Assembly: GCF_001730285.1 (NCBI RefSeq)
Contig: NZ_MIJZ01000016.1
Location: forward strand, 1 to 64,000
Length of the DNA stretch: 64,000 bases
DNA from: Enterococcus ureasiticus
Lineage (GTDB): Bacteria > Bacillota > Bacilli > Lactobacillales > Enterococcaceae
Direction: 5' to 3'
The position numbers and the translations under genes are program-made. Shown piece after piece: positions 1 to 8,315 of this stretch. Below the pieces are notes generated by a model. That model worked only from the letters and a program-made list of their open reading frames with translations, was not told the origin of the DNA and ran no database searches. Each line of letters starts with the position of its first letter. The stretch's first letter is position 1.

Positions 1-80
1 GTGAATGCGGAAGAGTTAGAAAACTCATTCACATGTGCATCTTGTTGTCTTTCTTCTTTTAAAATGCCTAGTTTGTACAT
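1..80 (-). CDS. Partial unknown protein, N-terminus only
   Basis: An open frame starts at an ATG (78-80, minus strand) and runs off the left edge, so only 26 codons are visible. The protein begins MYKLGILKEERQQ. A strong AAGGAGG ribosome binding site lies about 11 bases ahead of the ATG, which is the main support for a real gene. I do not recognise the family. It is transcribed in the same direction as the integrase, about 350 bases downstream of the integrase stop, so it may belong to the same element. Confidence 0.4.
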   Translation of the reverse strand, partial: MYKLGILKEERQQDAHVNEFSNSSAF

Positions 81-197
81 TATTTGTCTTGCCTCCTTAA
101 TTTATGTCCCTAACAATTGATTTGGTTGTTTCATTTCTTAGGGTTATCTTTTGCACTTTTTTTAATATGAAAGTAAAATTAGTAGTAGTAATTATCA

Positions 198-242
198 ATA
201 GAAGTCATTCTCGTTTTTAAGCAAAACGAGAATGACTTCTAT
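198..242 (+). terminator. Perfect hairpin left of the integrase
   Basis: A 19-bp perfect stem with a short loop is followed by a T-rich tract on the plus strand. No plus-strand gene is visible upstream of it. Its inner 23 bases (209-231) recur as an exact inverted copy at 1813-1835, on the other side of the integrase. Confidence 0.6.
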
Positions 243-275
243 TTTTATTTGATAGGTAGGGGATTGAATTCCCCT

Positions 276-294
276 TTGACGGCGAAAGTGACGG
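276..294 (+). repeat. Possible integrase arm-type site, left copy
   Basis: TTGACGGCGAAAGTGACGG contains two TGACGG half-sites ten bases apart. A copy matching at 17 of 19 positions lies at 1567-1585 in the same orientation, just upstream of the integrase start. Paired short direct repeats around a tyrosine integrase are typical of arm-type binding sites; the role is inferred. Confidence 0.4.
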
Positions 295-356
295 TTATAA
301 AAAAAAGCCTATCAAAAATAGATTGGCTAGTTGTTCTTACTATTTTATTTTGTACT

Positions 357-394
357 TCTCACAATTAAATAACGAACGTTATTTAATTGTGAGA
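357..394. repeat. 38-bp near-perfect palindrome
   Basis: Two perfectly complementary 18-bp arms (TCTCACAATTAAATAACG and its complement) are separated by only two bases. It begins 42 bases past the integrase stop. It has no clear T-run, so it looks more like a binding or recombination site, or a cruciform-forming sequence, than a simple terminator. Confidence 0.6.
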
Positions 395-435
395 GAAAAG
401 AGCTTTAACCCACTTTTCCAATTTTTTTAGCAAAT

Positions 436-1542
436 TTACACTGATAAAAGGGAGAATTTACTCATTGCTTGACGCTGATCCTCAAGAAAAGAATAGGTAT
501 ACGTGTCCAACGTCATTTTGATAGACGCATGCCCTAATAAAGCACTCACTGTACTGATGCTAATCCCTAATTCTACACAACGAGTCGCAAATGTATGGCG
601 TAGTGCATGAAAACCGACATTTACTATCCCTACTTTTGCTTTAATTCGTTCAAATCGGTAGCTAATCGTTCTTGGCTCTATTGATTTCCCGTGATATTCT
701 ACGACATATGAGGACGTTGCTTGACTCTTTGCCTGAATAAGCTGTTCATTTAAACAAGGAGTCATGGGAATAATCCGTTTCCCCCGTTGTGTTTTAGGCG
801 CCGTTTCAATCAATTTTGTTTTGGATGACTTATTTACATAATCAAAAATACGTTGTTTTGTTCGACGTACATGGATCACTTGTTGTTCAAAATCGACATC
901 TTCCCATCTTAATGCACTGATTTCGCCAATGCGCATGCCTGTTTCTAGCGCAATAACGATGGGGAGCCCGTGGATTGTTTTCTTACTTTCTTTTAAAATT
1001 TTGGTATGTTGTTGACGATTTAATGCGGGGACTTGTTCTTTTTGAACCTTTGGCAAAGAGATGTCTTCCGCCGGGTTTGTATAGAGATAGCCCCTGTCTC
1101 TGGCTCCTTTCAAACAGCTTTTTACTAATCGAAAGACAATGTGAATAGATGCTGGAGACAGTTTGTCTTTTAGCTGATCGACTAACCGTTCCAGTTGCTT
1201 CTTATCCACACGATGTAAGGGAGTTTTACCAATGATAGGTAATATGTGTAAAGACAGTTTATTTTGGTAGCTTGAATACGTGCTTTCTTTGATGTTTTCT
1301 TTCATTAATTGGTTCAGCCAAATAATTGACCAAGTCTCAAAAGTTCCTTGAAATCGCTCTTGATAAGACCTTTGTTCAAGAGAATGAAATAGTCTTTTTT
1401 CCAGAAGTTGTTCACGAACTGTTCGATAAGATCGTCCATAAATATAGCCATAATAGATGGAACCATCTGCTTTTCGTGCTTTAGGGTATCGTCCTTCCCA
1501 GCGACCATCTTTTCTTTTGTAAATATTTTCGCCTCTTGCCAA
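436..1542 (-). CDS. Tyrosine-type site-specific integrase
   Basis: The 368-residue protein has the full layout of Tn916/phage-type integrases: an N-terminal arm-binding region (residues 1-60, starting MARGENIYKRKDGRW), a SAM-like core-binding domain (about 65-165) and a C-terminal catalytic domain. The catalytic set is present: Arg204, His312-x-x-Arg315, His338 and the nucleophile Tyr348. Translation starts at TTG, preceded by GAAAGGA. No excisionase, relaxase or phage genes are visible to the right, where core fatty-acid genes follow, so the element either extends left of the window or is a solitary integrase. The flanking repeats at 209-231/1813-1835 and 276-294/1567-1585 may be its sites. 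It could move an element or invert DNA; the sequence does not decide. Confidence 0.93.
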   Translation of the reverse strand: MARGENIYKRKDGRWEGRYPKARKADGSIYYGYIYGRSYRTVREQLLEKRLFHSLEQRSYQERFQGTFETWSIIWLNQLMKENIKESTYSSYQNKLSLHILPIIGKTPLHRVDKKQLERLVDQLKDKLSPASIHIVFRLVKSCLKGARDRGYLYTNPAEDISLPKVQKEQVPALNRQQHTKILKESKKTIHGLPIVIALETGMRIGEISALRWEDVDFEQQVIHVRRTKQRIFDYVNKSSKTKLIETAPKTQRGKRIIPMTPCLNEQLIQAKSQATSSYVVEYHGKSIEPRTISYRFERIKAKVGIVNVGFHALRHTFATRCVELGISISTVSALLGHASIKMTLDTYTYSFLEDQRQAMSKFSLLSV

Positions 1543-1566
1543 AATAACTCATCCTTTCAAATTTTA

Positions 1567-1585
1567 TTGACGGCGGAATTGACGG
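1567..1585 (+). repeat. Possible integrase arm-type site, right copy
   Basis: TTGACGGCGGAATTGACGG differs from the copy at 276-294 at two of 19 positions. It lies 25 bases upstream of the integrase start codon, where it could also affect integrase expression. Confidence 0.4.
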
Positions 1586-1801
1586 CTAAAAAAAACGAGC
1601 TATTTTCTCCACCTAATGATGTTGTTTTACAATAGAAGCAACGCTATTAAAAAATTGTCATTTTTTAGATAAATATTGTTTCAAAAAAGGAAAAATTAAA
1701 ATTTATCACAAAAAAACCTTGTAATTTTAATTTATATCTATTAGAATTACTCTTGTAGCGAAATAATAAGTAGATAAAAACGACATATTAAATAAATAAA
1801 C

Positions 1802-1846
1802 AAAAGAACGTTTCTCGTTTTGCTTAAAAACGAGAAACGTTCTTTT
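1802..1846 (+). terminator. Hairpin right of the integrase, sharing its core with the left hairpin
   Basis: A 19-bp perfect stem with a six-base loop is followed by TTTTATTC. The central 23 bases (1813-1835) are the exact reverse complement of 209-231, whereas the outer stem sequences differ while remaining self-complementary. The region 1543-2056 otherwise shows only AT-rich DNA without a gene. Confidence 0.55.
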
Positions 1847-2056
1847 ATTCATTTATAACATTTCTATTTCATTATATATTTCATTTTTTCCCCTAATTTG
1901 AGTTTTTTTTGCAATACCCTTTGTTTATCCAATAGAAATGAAGGTGTAAGAAGTTCTTAAATAAACAAAAAAATATGATTTGCTTGTGTTATATCCTCAT
2001 TTTTCTTTAATAAAAAATCGTGGGATTTAAAAGAATCTAAACTGGAAATACTCTAA

Positions 2057-2191
2057 CACTACGATTCAACAGTTGTTTTAGAAAAAGAGACGGAGAAAAT
2101 TTACCCTCAACGAAAAATTGATGTCCAACCAGCTTTAGGTTATCTGAAGAATTGTTTACGTTTCTATCGGTTCTTTGGTCAGGATAAATAA
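2057..2191 (+). pseudogene. IS1182-family transposase remnant (C-terminus)
   Basis: A plus-strand frame after a stop at 2054-2056 reads about 44 codons to a TAA at 2189-2191. It contains IYPQRKIDVQPALGYLK, which resembles the conserved motif near the C-terminus of IS1182-type DDE transposases (usually QRKIDVEPxFGxxK). There is no start codon, no upstream transposase sequence and no terminal repeat that I can see, so this is a decayed fragment. It lies between the integrase and the fatty-acid operon. Confidence 0.55.
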
Positions 2192-2218
2192 ACATGATTT
2201 TCCCAATAATATAAAAGT

Positions 2219-2256
2219 AAAAGACCGAAAATCCTTTTTAAGATTTTCGGTCTTTT
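2219..2256 (-). terminator. Terminator after fabN
   Basis: A 15-bp stem (AAAAGACCGAAAATC and complement) with a short loop lies about 50 bases beyond the fabN stop and is T-rich on both outer sides. Confidence 0.75.
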
Positions 2257-2307
2257 ATTTTATAGTTCTTAGGACGTAAGTCCCAAGCTCTTTTACTATT
2301 CGTTTGA

Positions 2308-2742
2308 TTATCTACCGACGATAAAAGTCAATTCACATTCACAAACTTTTTTATCTTCAACAAAAGCAGTCGCTTTCCCGATTCCTACAAAATCTCTGAT
2401 TTTTACGATTTCAAAGTGTAATTTTAATACATCTCCTGGAACTACTTTTTGACGGAATTTCGCTTTGTTGATTCCTCCGATATACGCTGTTTCGCCTTTA
2501 AATTGATCCATTTTCAAAATCAAGATCGAACCAACTTGTGCTAATGCTTCAATAATCAAAACACCTGGCATTGTTGGGTTTCCAGGGAAATGACCTTGGA
2601 AGAATTCTTCATTGATCGTCACATTTTTTGTCGCAATAATTTTTTTATCCGTGATGATTTCATCCACATAGTCGATAAAGCAAATTGGGTAACGGTTTGG
2701 AATCATTTCCATAATTTCTGTTGCATTCATTAATCTTGTCAT
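2308..2742 (-). CDS. fabN: 3-hydroxyacyl-ACP dehydratase/isomerase, FabZ family (FabN)
   Basis: The 144-residue hot-dog-fold enzyme removes water from 3-hydroxyacyl-ACP. The catalytic pair is seen as His51 in GHFPGNPTMPG and Glu65 in IIEALAQ. In E. faecalis a FabZ homologue paired with a FabF homologue next to fabI is FabN, which also isomerises the decenoyl intermediate and starts unsaturated fatty acid synthesis; the same three-gene neighbourhood supports that name here, but sequence alone does not separate FabN from FabZ. I chose the ATG at 2742 because GGGAGGAAAA precedes it and the fabO stop lies two bases upstream; a longer in-frame start at 2772 lies inside fabO. It is co-transcribed with fabO. 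Confidence 0.88.
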   Translation of the reverse strand: MTRLMNATEIMEMIPNRYPICFIDYVDEIITDKKIIATKNVTINEEFFQGHFPGNPTMPGVLIIEALAQVGSILILKMDQFKGETAYIGGINKAKFRQKVVPGDVLKLHFEIVKIRDFVGIGKATAFVEDKKVCECELTFIVGR

Positions 2743-2744
2743 TG

Positions 2745-3983
2745 TTAGTTTTCCTCCCATTTTTTCATACAAATAACGCCATTATGACCGCCAAAGCCAA
2801 ACGAATTACTAATTGCATATTCTGCTTGTACGGGGCGTGAACCATCTGTTACATAATCTAAATCACATTCTGGATCTGCTACTTCATAGCCTACTGTCGG
2901 ATGCGCAATGCCTTCTTGTAACGTCTTCACACAAGCAATTGCTTCAATTCCTCCTGCCGCTCCTAAAAGGTGACCTGTCATACTTTTCGTGCTTGAAATT
3001 GGAATATCATAGGCGCGTTCGCCAAATACACGTTTCAAAGCTGCCGTTTCAGCTGCATCATTGGCTGGTGTTGAGGTGCCATGAGCATTGACATAACCGA
3101 CATCAGTCGCCTTGATCTCAGCTTCAGCTAAAGCTAATTCGATCGCATCTGCCGCTCCACTACCATCTTTTAACGGCGCTGTCATATGGCTAGCATCACA
3201 ATTACTACCATAACCTACGATTTCACCTAAAATTGTCGCACCACGTTTTTGAGCGTGCTCCAGTTCTTCTAACATCAACATGCCTGCACCTTCGCCCATC
3301 ACAAAACCATGTCTTTCTTTATCAAACGGAATTGATGCTCTTGTTGGATCCTCTGTTGTATTCAACGCACTCAACGCTGCAAAACCAGCAATTCCGATTT
3401 CACAAATCGTCGCTTCTGTTCCACCCGTGATCATCATATCTGCTAAGCCATATTTGATTGTACGGAACGCTTCACCGATTGCATTGGTCGCGGACGCACA
3501 GGCTGTGACGATTGTTTGAGAAGGTCCTTTTGCCCCTAATTTGATAGAGATATTCCCTGAAGCCATATTTGCGATCACCATTGGTACAAAGAACGGTGTC
3601 ACTCGTTTAGCCCCTTTTTTATCCATGACTCTGACTTGATCTTGTAACGTCGTCATGCCACCAATACCACTGCCCACGATCACACCAAAACGTTTTGGAT
3701 CGATCGTTTCTTTTGTCAGACCACTCATATTCCATGCTTCCATCGCAGCGACTAAACCATATTGTGAAAATAAATCCATTCGCTTTTGCTCTTTACGATC
3801 AAGAACTTCACTTGGATCAAAGTCTTTCACCTCACCCGCAAGTGCCACACCTGTATCTTCAGAATCAAACTTAGTGATTTTAGCGATTCCTAATTTTCCA
3901 TTGACTAGATTTTGCCAATACTCTTTTACCGTATTTCCCAAAGGAGTCACTGCTCCCATTCCAGTTATTACAACTCGTTTCAT
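2745..3983 (-). CDS. fabO: 3-oxoacyl-ACP synthase II family (FabO/FabF)
   Basis: The 412-residue thiolase-fold condensing enzyme extends acyl-ACP with malonyl-ACP. The Cys-His-His triad is intact: Cys162 in TACASA, His301 in NAHGTSTP and His338 in MTGHLLGAAGG. The gene precedes fabN by two bases, with a FabT-like box in its leader and another further upstream. In E. faecalis this fabF copy (FabO) elongates the cis intermediate made by FabN, as FabB does in E. coli; that role is inferred from gene order. The start codon follows a GGAGGTG site. The separate main fab operon is not in this window. Confidence 0.92.
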   Translation of the reverse strand: MKRVVITGMGAVTPLGNTVKEYWQNLVNGKLGIAKITKFDSEDTGVALAGEVKDFDPSEVLDRKEQKRMDLFSQYGLVAAMEAWNMSGLTKETIDPKRFGVIVGSGIGGMTTLQDQVRVMDKKGAKRVTPFFVPMVIANMASGNISIKLGAKGPSQTIVTACASATNAIGEAFRTIKYGLADMMITGGTEATICEIGIAGFAALSALNTTEDPTRASIPFDKERHGFVMGEGAGMLMLEELEHAQKRGATILGEIVGYGSNCDASHMTAPLKDGSGAADAIELALAEAEIKATDVGYVNAHGTSTPANDAAETAALKRVFGERAYDIPISSTKSMTGHLLGAAGGIEAIACVKTLQEGIAHPTVGYEVADPECDLDYVTDGSRPVQAEYAISNSFGFGGHNGVICMKKWEEN

Positions 3984-4001
3984 CGTGCACCTCCACTATT
4001 G

Positions 4002-4017
4002 TTTTGACTATCAAATT
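4002..4017 (-). promoter_or_regulatory. FabT-like operator proximal to fabO
   Basis: TTTTGACTATCAAATT matches the FabT palindrome pattern TTTGAnTnTCAAA known from streptococci and enterococci. It lies about 20 bases upstream of the fabO start, within the leader, where bound repressor could block transcription. Confidence 0.65.
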
Positions 4018-4066
4018 AAAAAAAACTTGCTTAAACAACACTTTTTTGTTTAAATTTAAGTAAAAT

Positions 4067-4083
4067 AGTTTGACTTTCAAAGT
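4067..4083 (-). promoter_or_regulatory. FabT-like operator distal to fabO
   Basis: AGTTTGACTTTCAAAGT is a second match to the FabT palindrome, about 85 bases upstream of fabO. On the minus strand it contains TTGAAA, which could be part of a -35 element, so the repressor would compete with polymerase. Confidence 0.65.
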
Positions 4084-4285
4084 ATTTTAGTTAATAATTC
4101 AGACATCCGATAAAATGTCTGTACAGGTGTTGTTTATTCGTTAGAGAATTTTTTTATCATTCTCAACACAGATAATACCAGTTGCAATTTTATCCGTCAA
4201 CTTAAATAAAATCAAATCGTTCGATTTTGTTAAGATGTGAGACCTTTTCACACACTAAAAATAATTTTAAAAGGGGAAAAACCAT

Positions 4286-5038
4286 ATGTTTCTAAAAAAT
4301 AAAAAAGTCGTCGTGATGGGCGTCGCAAACAAACGAAGTATTGCTTGGGGTTGTGCCAAGGCATTAAAAGAGCAAGGCGCTGATATTATTTACACGTACC
4401 AAAATGAACGCATGAAAAAACAATTGTTAAAATTAGCTGAACCAACAGATTTGCTTGTTGAATGTGATGTGGCCTCTGACGAGTCGATCGCTCAAGCTTT
4501 CCAAACAATCCAAGAAAAATACGATAAGATCGATGGATTAGTACATGCCATTGCTTTTGCTAACAAAGAAGAATTAGATGGAAATGTTAGTGACATTAGC
4601 CGCTCAGGTTTCTTATTGGCTCAAGATATCAGCAGTTACTCACTTTTAGCTGTTGCACATTATGCTAAACCAATGTTAAATCCTGGCTCAGGCATTGTGA
4701 CAATGACGTATCTTGGTTCTGAAAGAGCGATCCCAAATTACAATATGATGGGGATTGCCAAAGCATCTTTAGAGACAGCCGTAAAATATCTAGCTTATGA
4801 ATTTGCAGCAGACAAAATCCGTGTGAACGGGATTTCAGCAGGCGCAATCAAAACACTCGCCGTAACGGGTGTAAAAGATTATGATCAATTGATCAAAATT
4901 TCAGAAGGCCGTACACCAGACAAAGCAGGTGTTACGATTGAAGAAGTTGGTAATACTTGTGCATTTTTAGTCAGTGAACTAGCAGCTGGTATCGTAGGAG
5001 ATATTATTTATGTAGATAAAGGGGTTCACCTTACTTAA
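4286..5038 (+). CDS. fabI: Enoyl-ACP reductase (NADH), FabI
   Basis: The 250-residue short-chain dehydrogenase reduces trans-2-enoyl-ACP in the last step of each elongation cycle. The N-terminus carries the FabI-type cofactor motif GVANKRSIAWG, and the catalytic residues are Tyr142, Tyr152 and Lys159 (Y-x6-K). Length and motifs are normal for FabI, the usual target of triclosan-type inhibitors. It is divergent from fabO-fabN. AAAAGGGG precedes the ATG. The leader at 4210-4240 has a small palindrome (AAATCGTTCGATTT) of unknown role, and the hairpin at 5043-5090 ends transcription. Confidence 0.95.
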   Translation: MFLKNKKVVVMGVANKRSIAWGCAKALKEQGADIIYTYQNERMKKQLLKLAEPTDLLVECDVASDESIAQAFQTIQEKYDKIDGLVHAIAFANKEELDGNVSDISRSGFLLAQDISSYSLLAVAHYAKPMLNPGSGIVTMTYLGSERAIPNYNMMGIAKASLETAVKYLAYEFAADKIRVNGISAGAIKTLAVTGVKDYDQLIKISEGRTPDKAGVTIEEVGNTCAFLVSELAAGIVGDIIYVDKGVHLT

Positions 5039-5042
5039 AAAA

Positions 5043-5090
5043 ATGAAGCTGAGATACAACTAAAGAAGTTTATCTCAGCCTCATCTTTTC
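5043..5090. terminator. Bidirectional terminator between fabI and the acyltransferase
   Basis: ATGAAGCTGAGATA pairs with TATCTCAGCCTCAT (one mismatch), followed by CTTTT. It separates two convergent genes. Confidence 0.75.
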
Positions 5091-5106
5091 ATGTAAATCC
5101 TAATTT

Positions 5107-6159
5107 CTAAATAAGTTTTTGCAAATAACCACGATTTACTTGCAGCGTCAGTTGTAGATCGAAATAATAATACGGCAGTTGCTGTGTTAATGTGATCACA
5201 AGTGAGCTTAGTAAATGTGTCGCAATCAGCGTTACGATCAGCTGTAACCAACTATTGGCAAAAAAATCATAGCTATTCACCAAATTAGCTGTCCACAAAA
5301 TACATAGCGGATGGATGAAAAAATAGTATTTTCCTAAATCTCTCAACCGTTTTACATCTATTTTCTCCTCCACATTTACAAACAAACTCCAACAAAAAAG
5401 GCAGCTAGTAAATGGAATGAGCATCCACATAAAATTCTTATCAATCCCAACATTTGAATACACGATGATTCCTTCACCTATTAAAAGAAGCCCAGTGAAG
5501 ACTACAAGTACGCCCATATACTTCTGAGAGCTGATAATTTTTTCTCGATGATCCCATAAAAAGAATCCCATCGCCACAAAGATCAAGGCGAAAAACAAAC
5601 CATTGCGTGTTGTAATAAATAAGCCCATATACTGATCAAAAAACACCTTCAATTGATCATTACCTATATATGCATAATAGGTTTCTAAGGTACCGAATCC
5701 GTACATCAGAGTTGCCAGACTGAACAACGCGATATATCCTGCTTGTTTTAGTAACCACTGAACACAAATGATTCCGAAAATCGCCGCTGGTATGTACCAA
5801 AGATGATAGTACGTTCCTGTATAAAACAAACCGGCCACTAAAGCTACTGGATACAACGTGGGGGTCAGTGAATAATTTTGCTGAATCCACATGAACCCAA
5901 TAGGTAAATAAATCAGGCTCCAAAAAAAATAAGATTTCGCTAGCGATTTGATATACTGCTTTGTGTAATCGGACGACTGACTCTGTCCTCTTCTAACAAA
6001 ATAACTCGTTGAAATCAAAAAATATGGAACCGCAAATCGACATAAAACATTCTTAAATAAATGATTGATTGCCGGATCTTGAAAAATACTTTCACAATGG
6101 AAACAAATAACTAAAATCGCGGCTATGTATTTGACCAAATCAATTCCCTTGCTATCCAT
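5107..6159 (-). CDS. Membrane acyltransferase, acyltransferase-3 family
   Basis: The protein (350 residues from this start) begins with the acyltransferase-3 signature: a short cytoplasmic stretch, GIDLVKYIAAILVICFHCES, with the conserved His, followed by about ten membrane helices. The family O-acylates cell-surface sugars or peptidoglycan and also forms the membrane part of VanT-type racemases; no racemase domain is attached here. The start is uncertain. I used the ATG at 6159, but a GTG at 6195 directly after GGGGTGG is an alternative, and the frame stays open to 6348. It stands alone and converges on fabI. The substrate cannot be read from the sequence. Confidence 0.75.
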   Translation of the reverse strand: MDSKGIDLVKYIAAILVICFHCESIFQDPAINHLFKNVLCRFAVPYFLISTSYFVRRGQSQSSDYTKQYIKSLAKSYFFWSLIYLPIGFMWIQQNYSLTPTLYPVALVAGLFYTGTYYHLWYIPAAIFGIICVQWLLKQAGYIALFSLATLMYGFGTLETYYAYIGNDQLKVFFDQYMGLFITTRNGLFFALIFVAMGFFLWDHREKIISSQKYMGVLVVFTGLLLIGEGIIVYSNVGIDKNFMWMLIPFTSCLFCWSLFVNVEEKIDVKRLRDLGKYYFFIHPLCILWTANLVNSYDFFANSWLQLIVTLIATHLLSSLVITLTQQLPYYYFDLQLTLQVNRGYLQKLI

Positions 6160-6406
6160 CTGCTTTTCTTTTGCTGCTCTTTTGATTTTTTTCACCCCAC
6201 CCCAATAACTTCCAACCAACTTCGTTTTCCTATATTTAAGTATAACAAAGCATATTTTATAATTTATCGGTACTGAGACTGATTTTTTAGTACTGCTTAA
6301 GGTTATCCCTCTGCTGAAGGAGCATTTTAATAGCAAAAAAGAGAACAACTTCTATCGTTCTCTCCCTCGTCTAATAGCCCTAATAAGATTATAGTACCTT
6401 AATATA

Positions 6407-7225
6407 TTACAATGATCGGTTACTTCCATAGAATAGTGGGATGGTTTCTGCATTGCTGCGAATTGCCTCAACAGCTTCTTCCTCATTTGGCAGATCTAAA
6501 GATTCTTGGAATGCTTTATCTACGTTGATCTGAATTGTACTAAATTTTTCATGGTGCCTGATCTGATGCGCAACTTTTAAAGATTCTACCCATAAATAAT
6601 AGCTTTGGTCTTTCGTTAGGATATCGATCAATGTCACAAAATTACCGCCTACATTCCGAAAATACTTACCAAATTTTAGATTTATTTCCGATATATCGCT
6701 TAGAGAAAATGTGGTTATTGGCTGTTCCACAGGGATATTTATAGCCAGTTTAAATTTCCCAATCTGATCAATAGAAACACGTTCACCACTAAAGCTACAT
6801 AAACAGTTAGCATAGCCCATCATTTTGGAAAAAGTCGCTTGAGGAAAAATTATTTCTTCAATCTTTATAAATGTGTTCACTCGTTGGCCTTCTAGAAACA
6901 GCGGCTGAATATCTTGTACATAAGCACTGTAAAATGCAGCATTATTCTTTTTTTCTTGGTTTTGATCCATATGACTTTGCCTTCTTTCTTTCCCATCAAA
7001 CAATCCTCTAAAGAAACTAGGCTTTTTACGTCCTAAAAGAATATCTACACTGATGTTGAAATAGTCAGAAAGCCTAATGACATTTTCTAAATCTGGAAGA
7101 CTTTTTCCTAGCTCCCATTTAGAAATTGTTTGGCGTGAGATATTTAAATAGTCAGCTAATTCCTGTTGTGAGATTTGTTGTTCCTGACGGAATTTTTTGA
7201 TTTGTTTACCAATTTCTACAGTCAC
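6407..7225 (-). CDS. XRE-family transcriptional regulator
   Basis: Residues 5-60 of 272 form a Cro/C1-type helix-turn-helix (SQQELADYLNISRQTISKWE). A linker with the basic stretch GRKKPSFFRGLFDGKERR follows, and then a C-terminal domain of about 180 residues that I do not recognise and that has no membrane helix. Translation starts at GTG with GGAG nine bases upstream. The regulator shares its overall plan (HTH, then an RKKPSFF-like linker) with the regulator at 43252-43854, which carries a different C-terminal domain. Target and signal are unknown. Confidence 0.85.
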   Translation of the reverse strand: MTVEIGKQIKKFRQEQQISQQELADYLNISRQTISKWELGKSLPDLENVIRLSDYFNISVDILLGRKKPSFFRGLFDGKERRQSHMDQNQEKKNNAAFYSAYVQDIQPLFLEGQRVNTFIKIEEIIFPQATFSKMMGYANCLCSFSGERVSIDQIGKFKLAINIPVEQPITTFSLSDISEINLKFGKYFRNVGGNFVTLIDILTKDQSYYLWVESLKVAHQIRHHEKFSTIQINVDKAFQESLDLPNEEEAVEAIRSNAETIPLFYGSNRSL

Positions 7226-7350
7226 TATAAGTCACTCCATTCTTAACGTCCATCGTTTTTGTCGCACAAATATGTTGCTTTCATTCATTATACAATAAAG
7301 ACCTGCGCAACACTACGTTGCTTATTGATTTAATCATGTTTAGCGCGGTA

Positions 7351-7399
7351 AAAAAATCTCCACTACATTCATTTTATCAATAAATGCGGCAGAGATTTT
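7351..7399 (-). terminator. Terminator after the GNAT gene
   Basis: AAAATCTC and GAGATTTT pair around a long partly paired loop, and seven T follow on the minus strand, downstream of the gene ending at 7429. Confidence 0.6.
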
Positions 7400-7428
7400 C
7401 TTCTATATTTGAGTGACGATTATTCTTC

Positions 7429-8256
7429 CTACAACTTTTTTGCTAATTGAAATTGTGTCAACTGCAATGTAATACCGATTTTTTCCAACTCCTTGTATTC
7501 AGGAATCTCCATATCAAAATTAGCTACTTTAACACTATCAACATTTTCTTGTTCCTTTAACGTAAGTAAAATATCCGTTATTACATTTTTATTTTTTTGC
7601 TCAGGTACATGAAATTGTTTAAGAATCAGAGCCTTATCACCAGATTCTTCTGCTAAGTTAAAACTAATTGCGCCAATTTTTGTTTCTTCTTGATAAATAT
7701 CATAATTTTTATCTGAAAAAATACAGCGGTTCTGCCACGGTGTCCATTGTTTTTCAAGCAACGCTAATTCTTTTACTGAAGCTAGTTTAAAGTGAATACT
7801 CCTTTGAGCTTTAGACGTAGTTGGTAACATGATTGTCCCAACTGCCAGCTCATTCACAGTGTGAAAGCCTTTCGCTTCGTATAATTTCCTTGCACGCTCG
7901 TTGGCTGCAATCACTTCAAGAATCAATTGATCGCAATGATTTTCCTTTGCCACGTTTTCTGCGTAGTCCATTAATTTGGACGCAACTTTGCTTCTACGAT
8001 ATTTTGGAATCACAGCCATGCCGCCAACCCACATCACTTTGGTTTGCTGAAAGGTTTCGATCCCTAAAAGAATGATCCCTGCAAATTCTCCATCCACAGA
8101 AAAAACAGCGGAGAGTTTTTTTGAAAGGTTTAGCGACTGGATTCTATGGTCTAATGCCTTTTGGTCTACATGGATCGGTAACAGGTAGTCGCTGAACCCT
8201 TGATTCCATGTTTCTACAACTTGTTGAAAATCGGCTTTGTCTATCGTTATAAACAT
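7429..8256 (-). CDS. GNAT-family N-acetyltransferase, two-part
   Basis: Residues 1-140 of 275 form a GNAT acetyl-CoA-binding fold, with the pantetheine-loop region AVIPKYRRSKVASKLMDYA and the typical ERARKLYEAKGF helix. The remaining 130 residues look like a second, diverged GNAT-like half without a clear acetyl-CoA motif. The substrate is unknown. AAAGGAGA precedes the ATG. The oxidoreductase fragment at 8316-8696 lies 59 bases upstream on the same strand, so the ABC-F gene, that fragment and this gene may be co-transcribed. Confidence 0.85.
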   Translation of the reverse strand: MFITIDKADFQQVVETWNQGFSDYLLPIHVDQKALDHRIQSLNLSKKLSAVFSVDGEFAGIILLGIETFQQTKVMWVGGMAVIPKYRRSKVASKLMDYAENVAKENHCDQLILEVIAANERARKLYEAKGFHTVNELAVGTIMLPTTSKAQRSIHFKLASVKELALLEKQWTPWQNRCIFSDKNYDIYQEETKIGAISFNLAEESGDKALILKQFHVPEQKNKNVITDILLTLKEQENVDSVKVANFDMEIPEYKELEKIGITLQLTQFQLAKKL

Positions 8257-8315
8257 AATGGTTCTCCTTTAGCTTTTTACTCTGTCTATTTAACTATAAA
8301 CAAATTTTAAACGAT

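Noticed and set aside
3655-4053. Plus-strand open frame of 132 codons across the start of fabO
   Set aside because: It lies antisense to the conserved fabO coding sequence and runs through the FabT box; no protein-family feature is visible.
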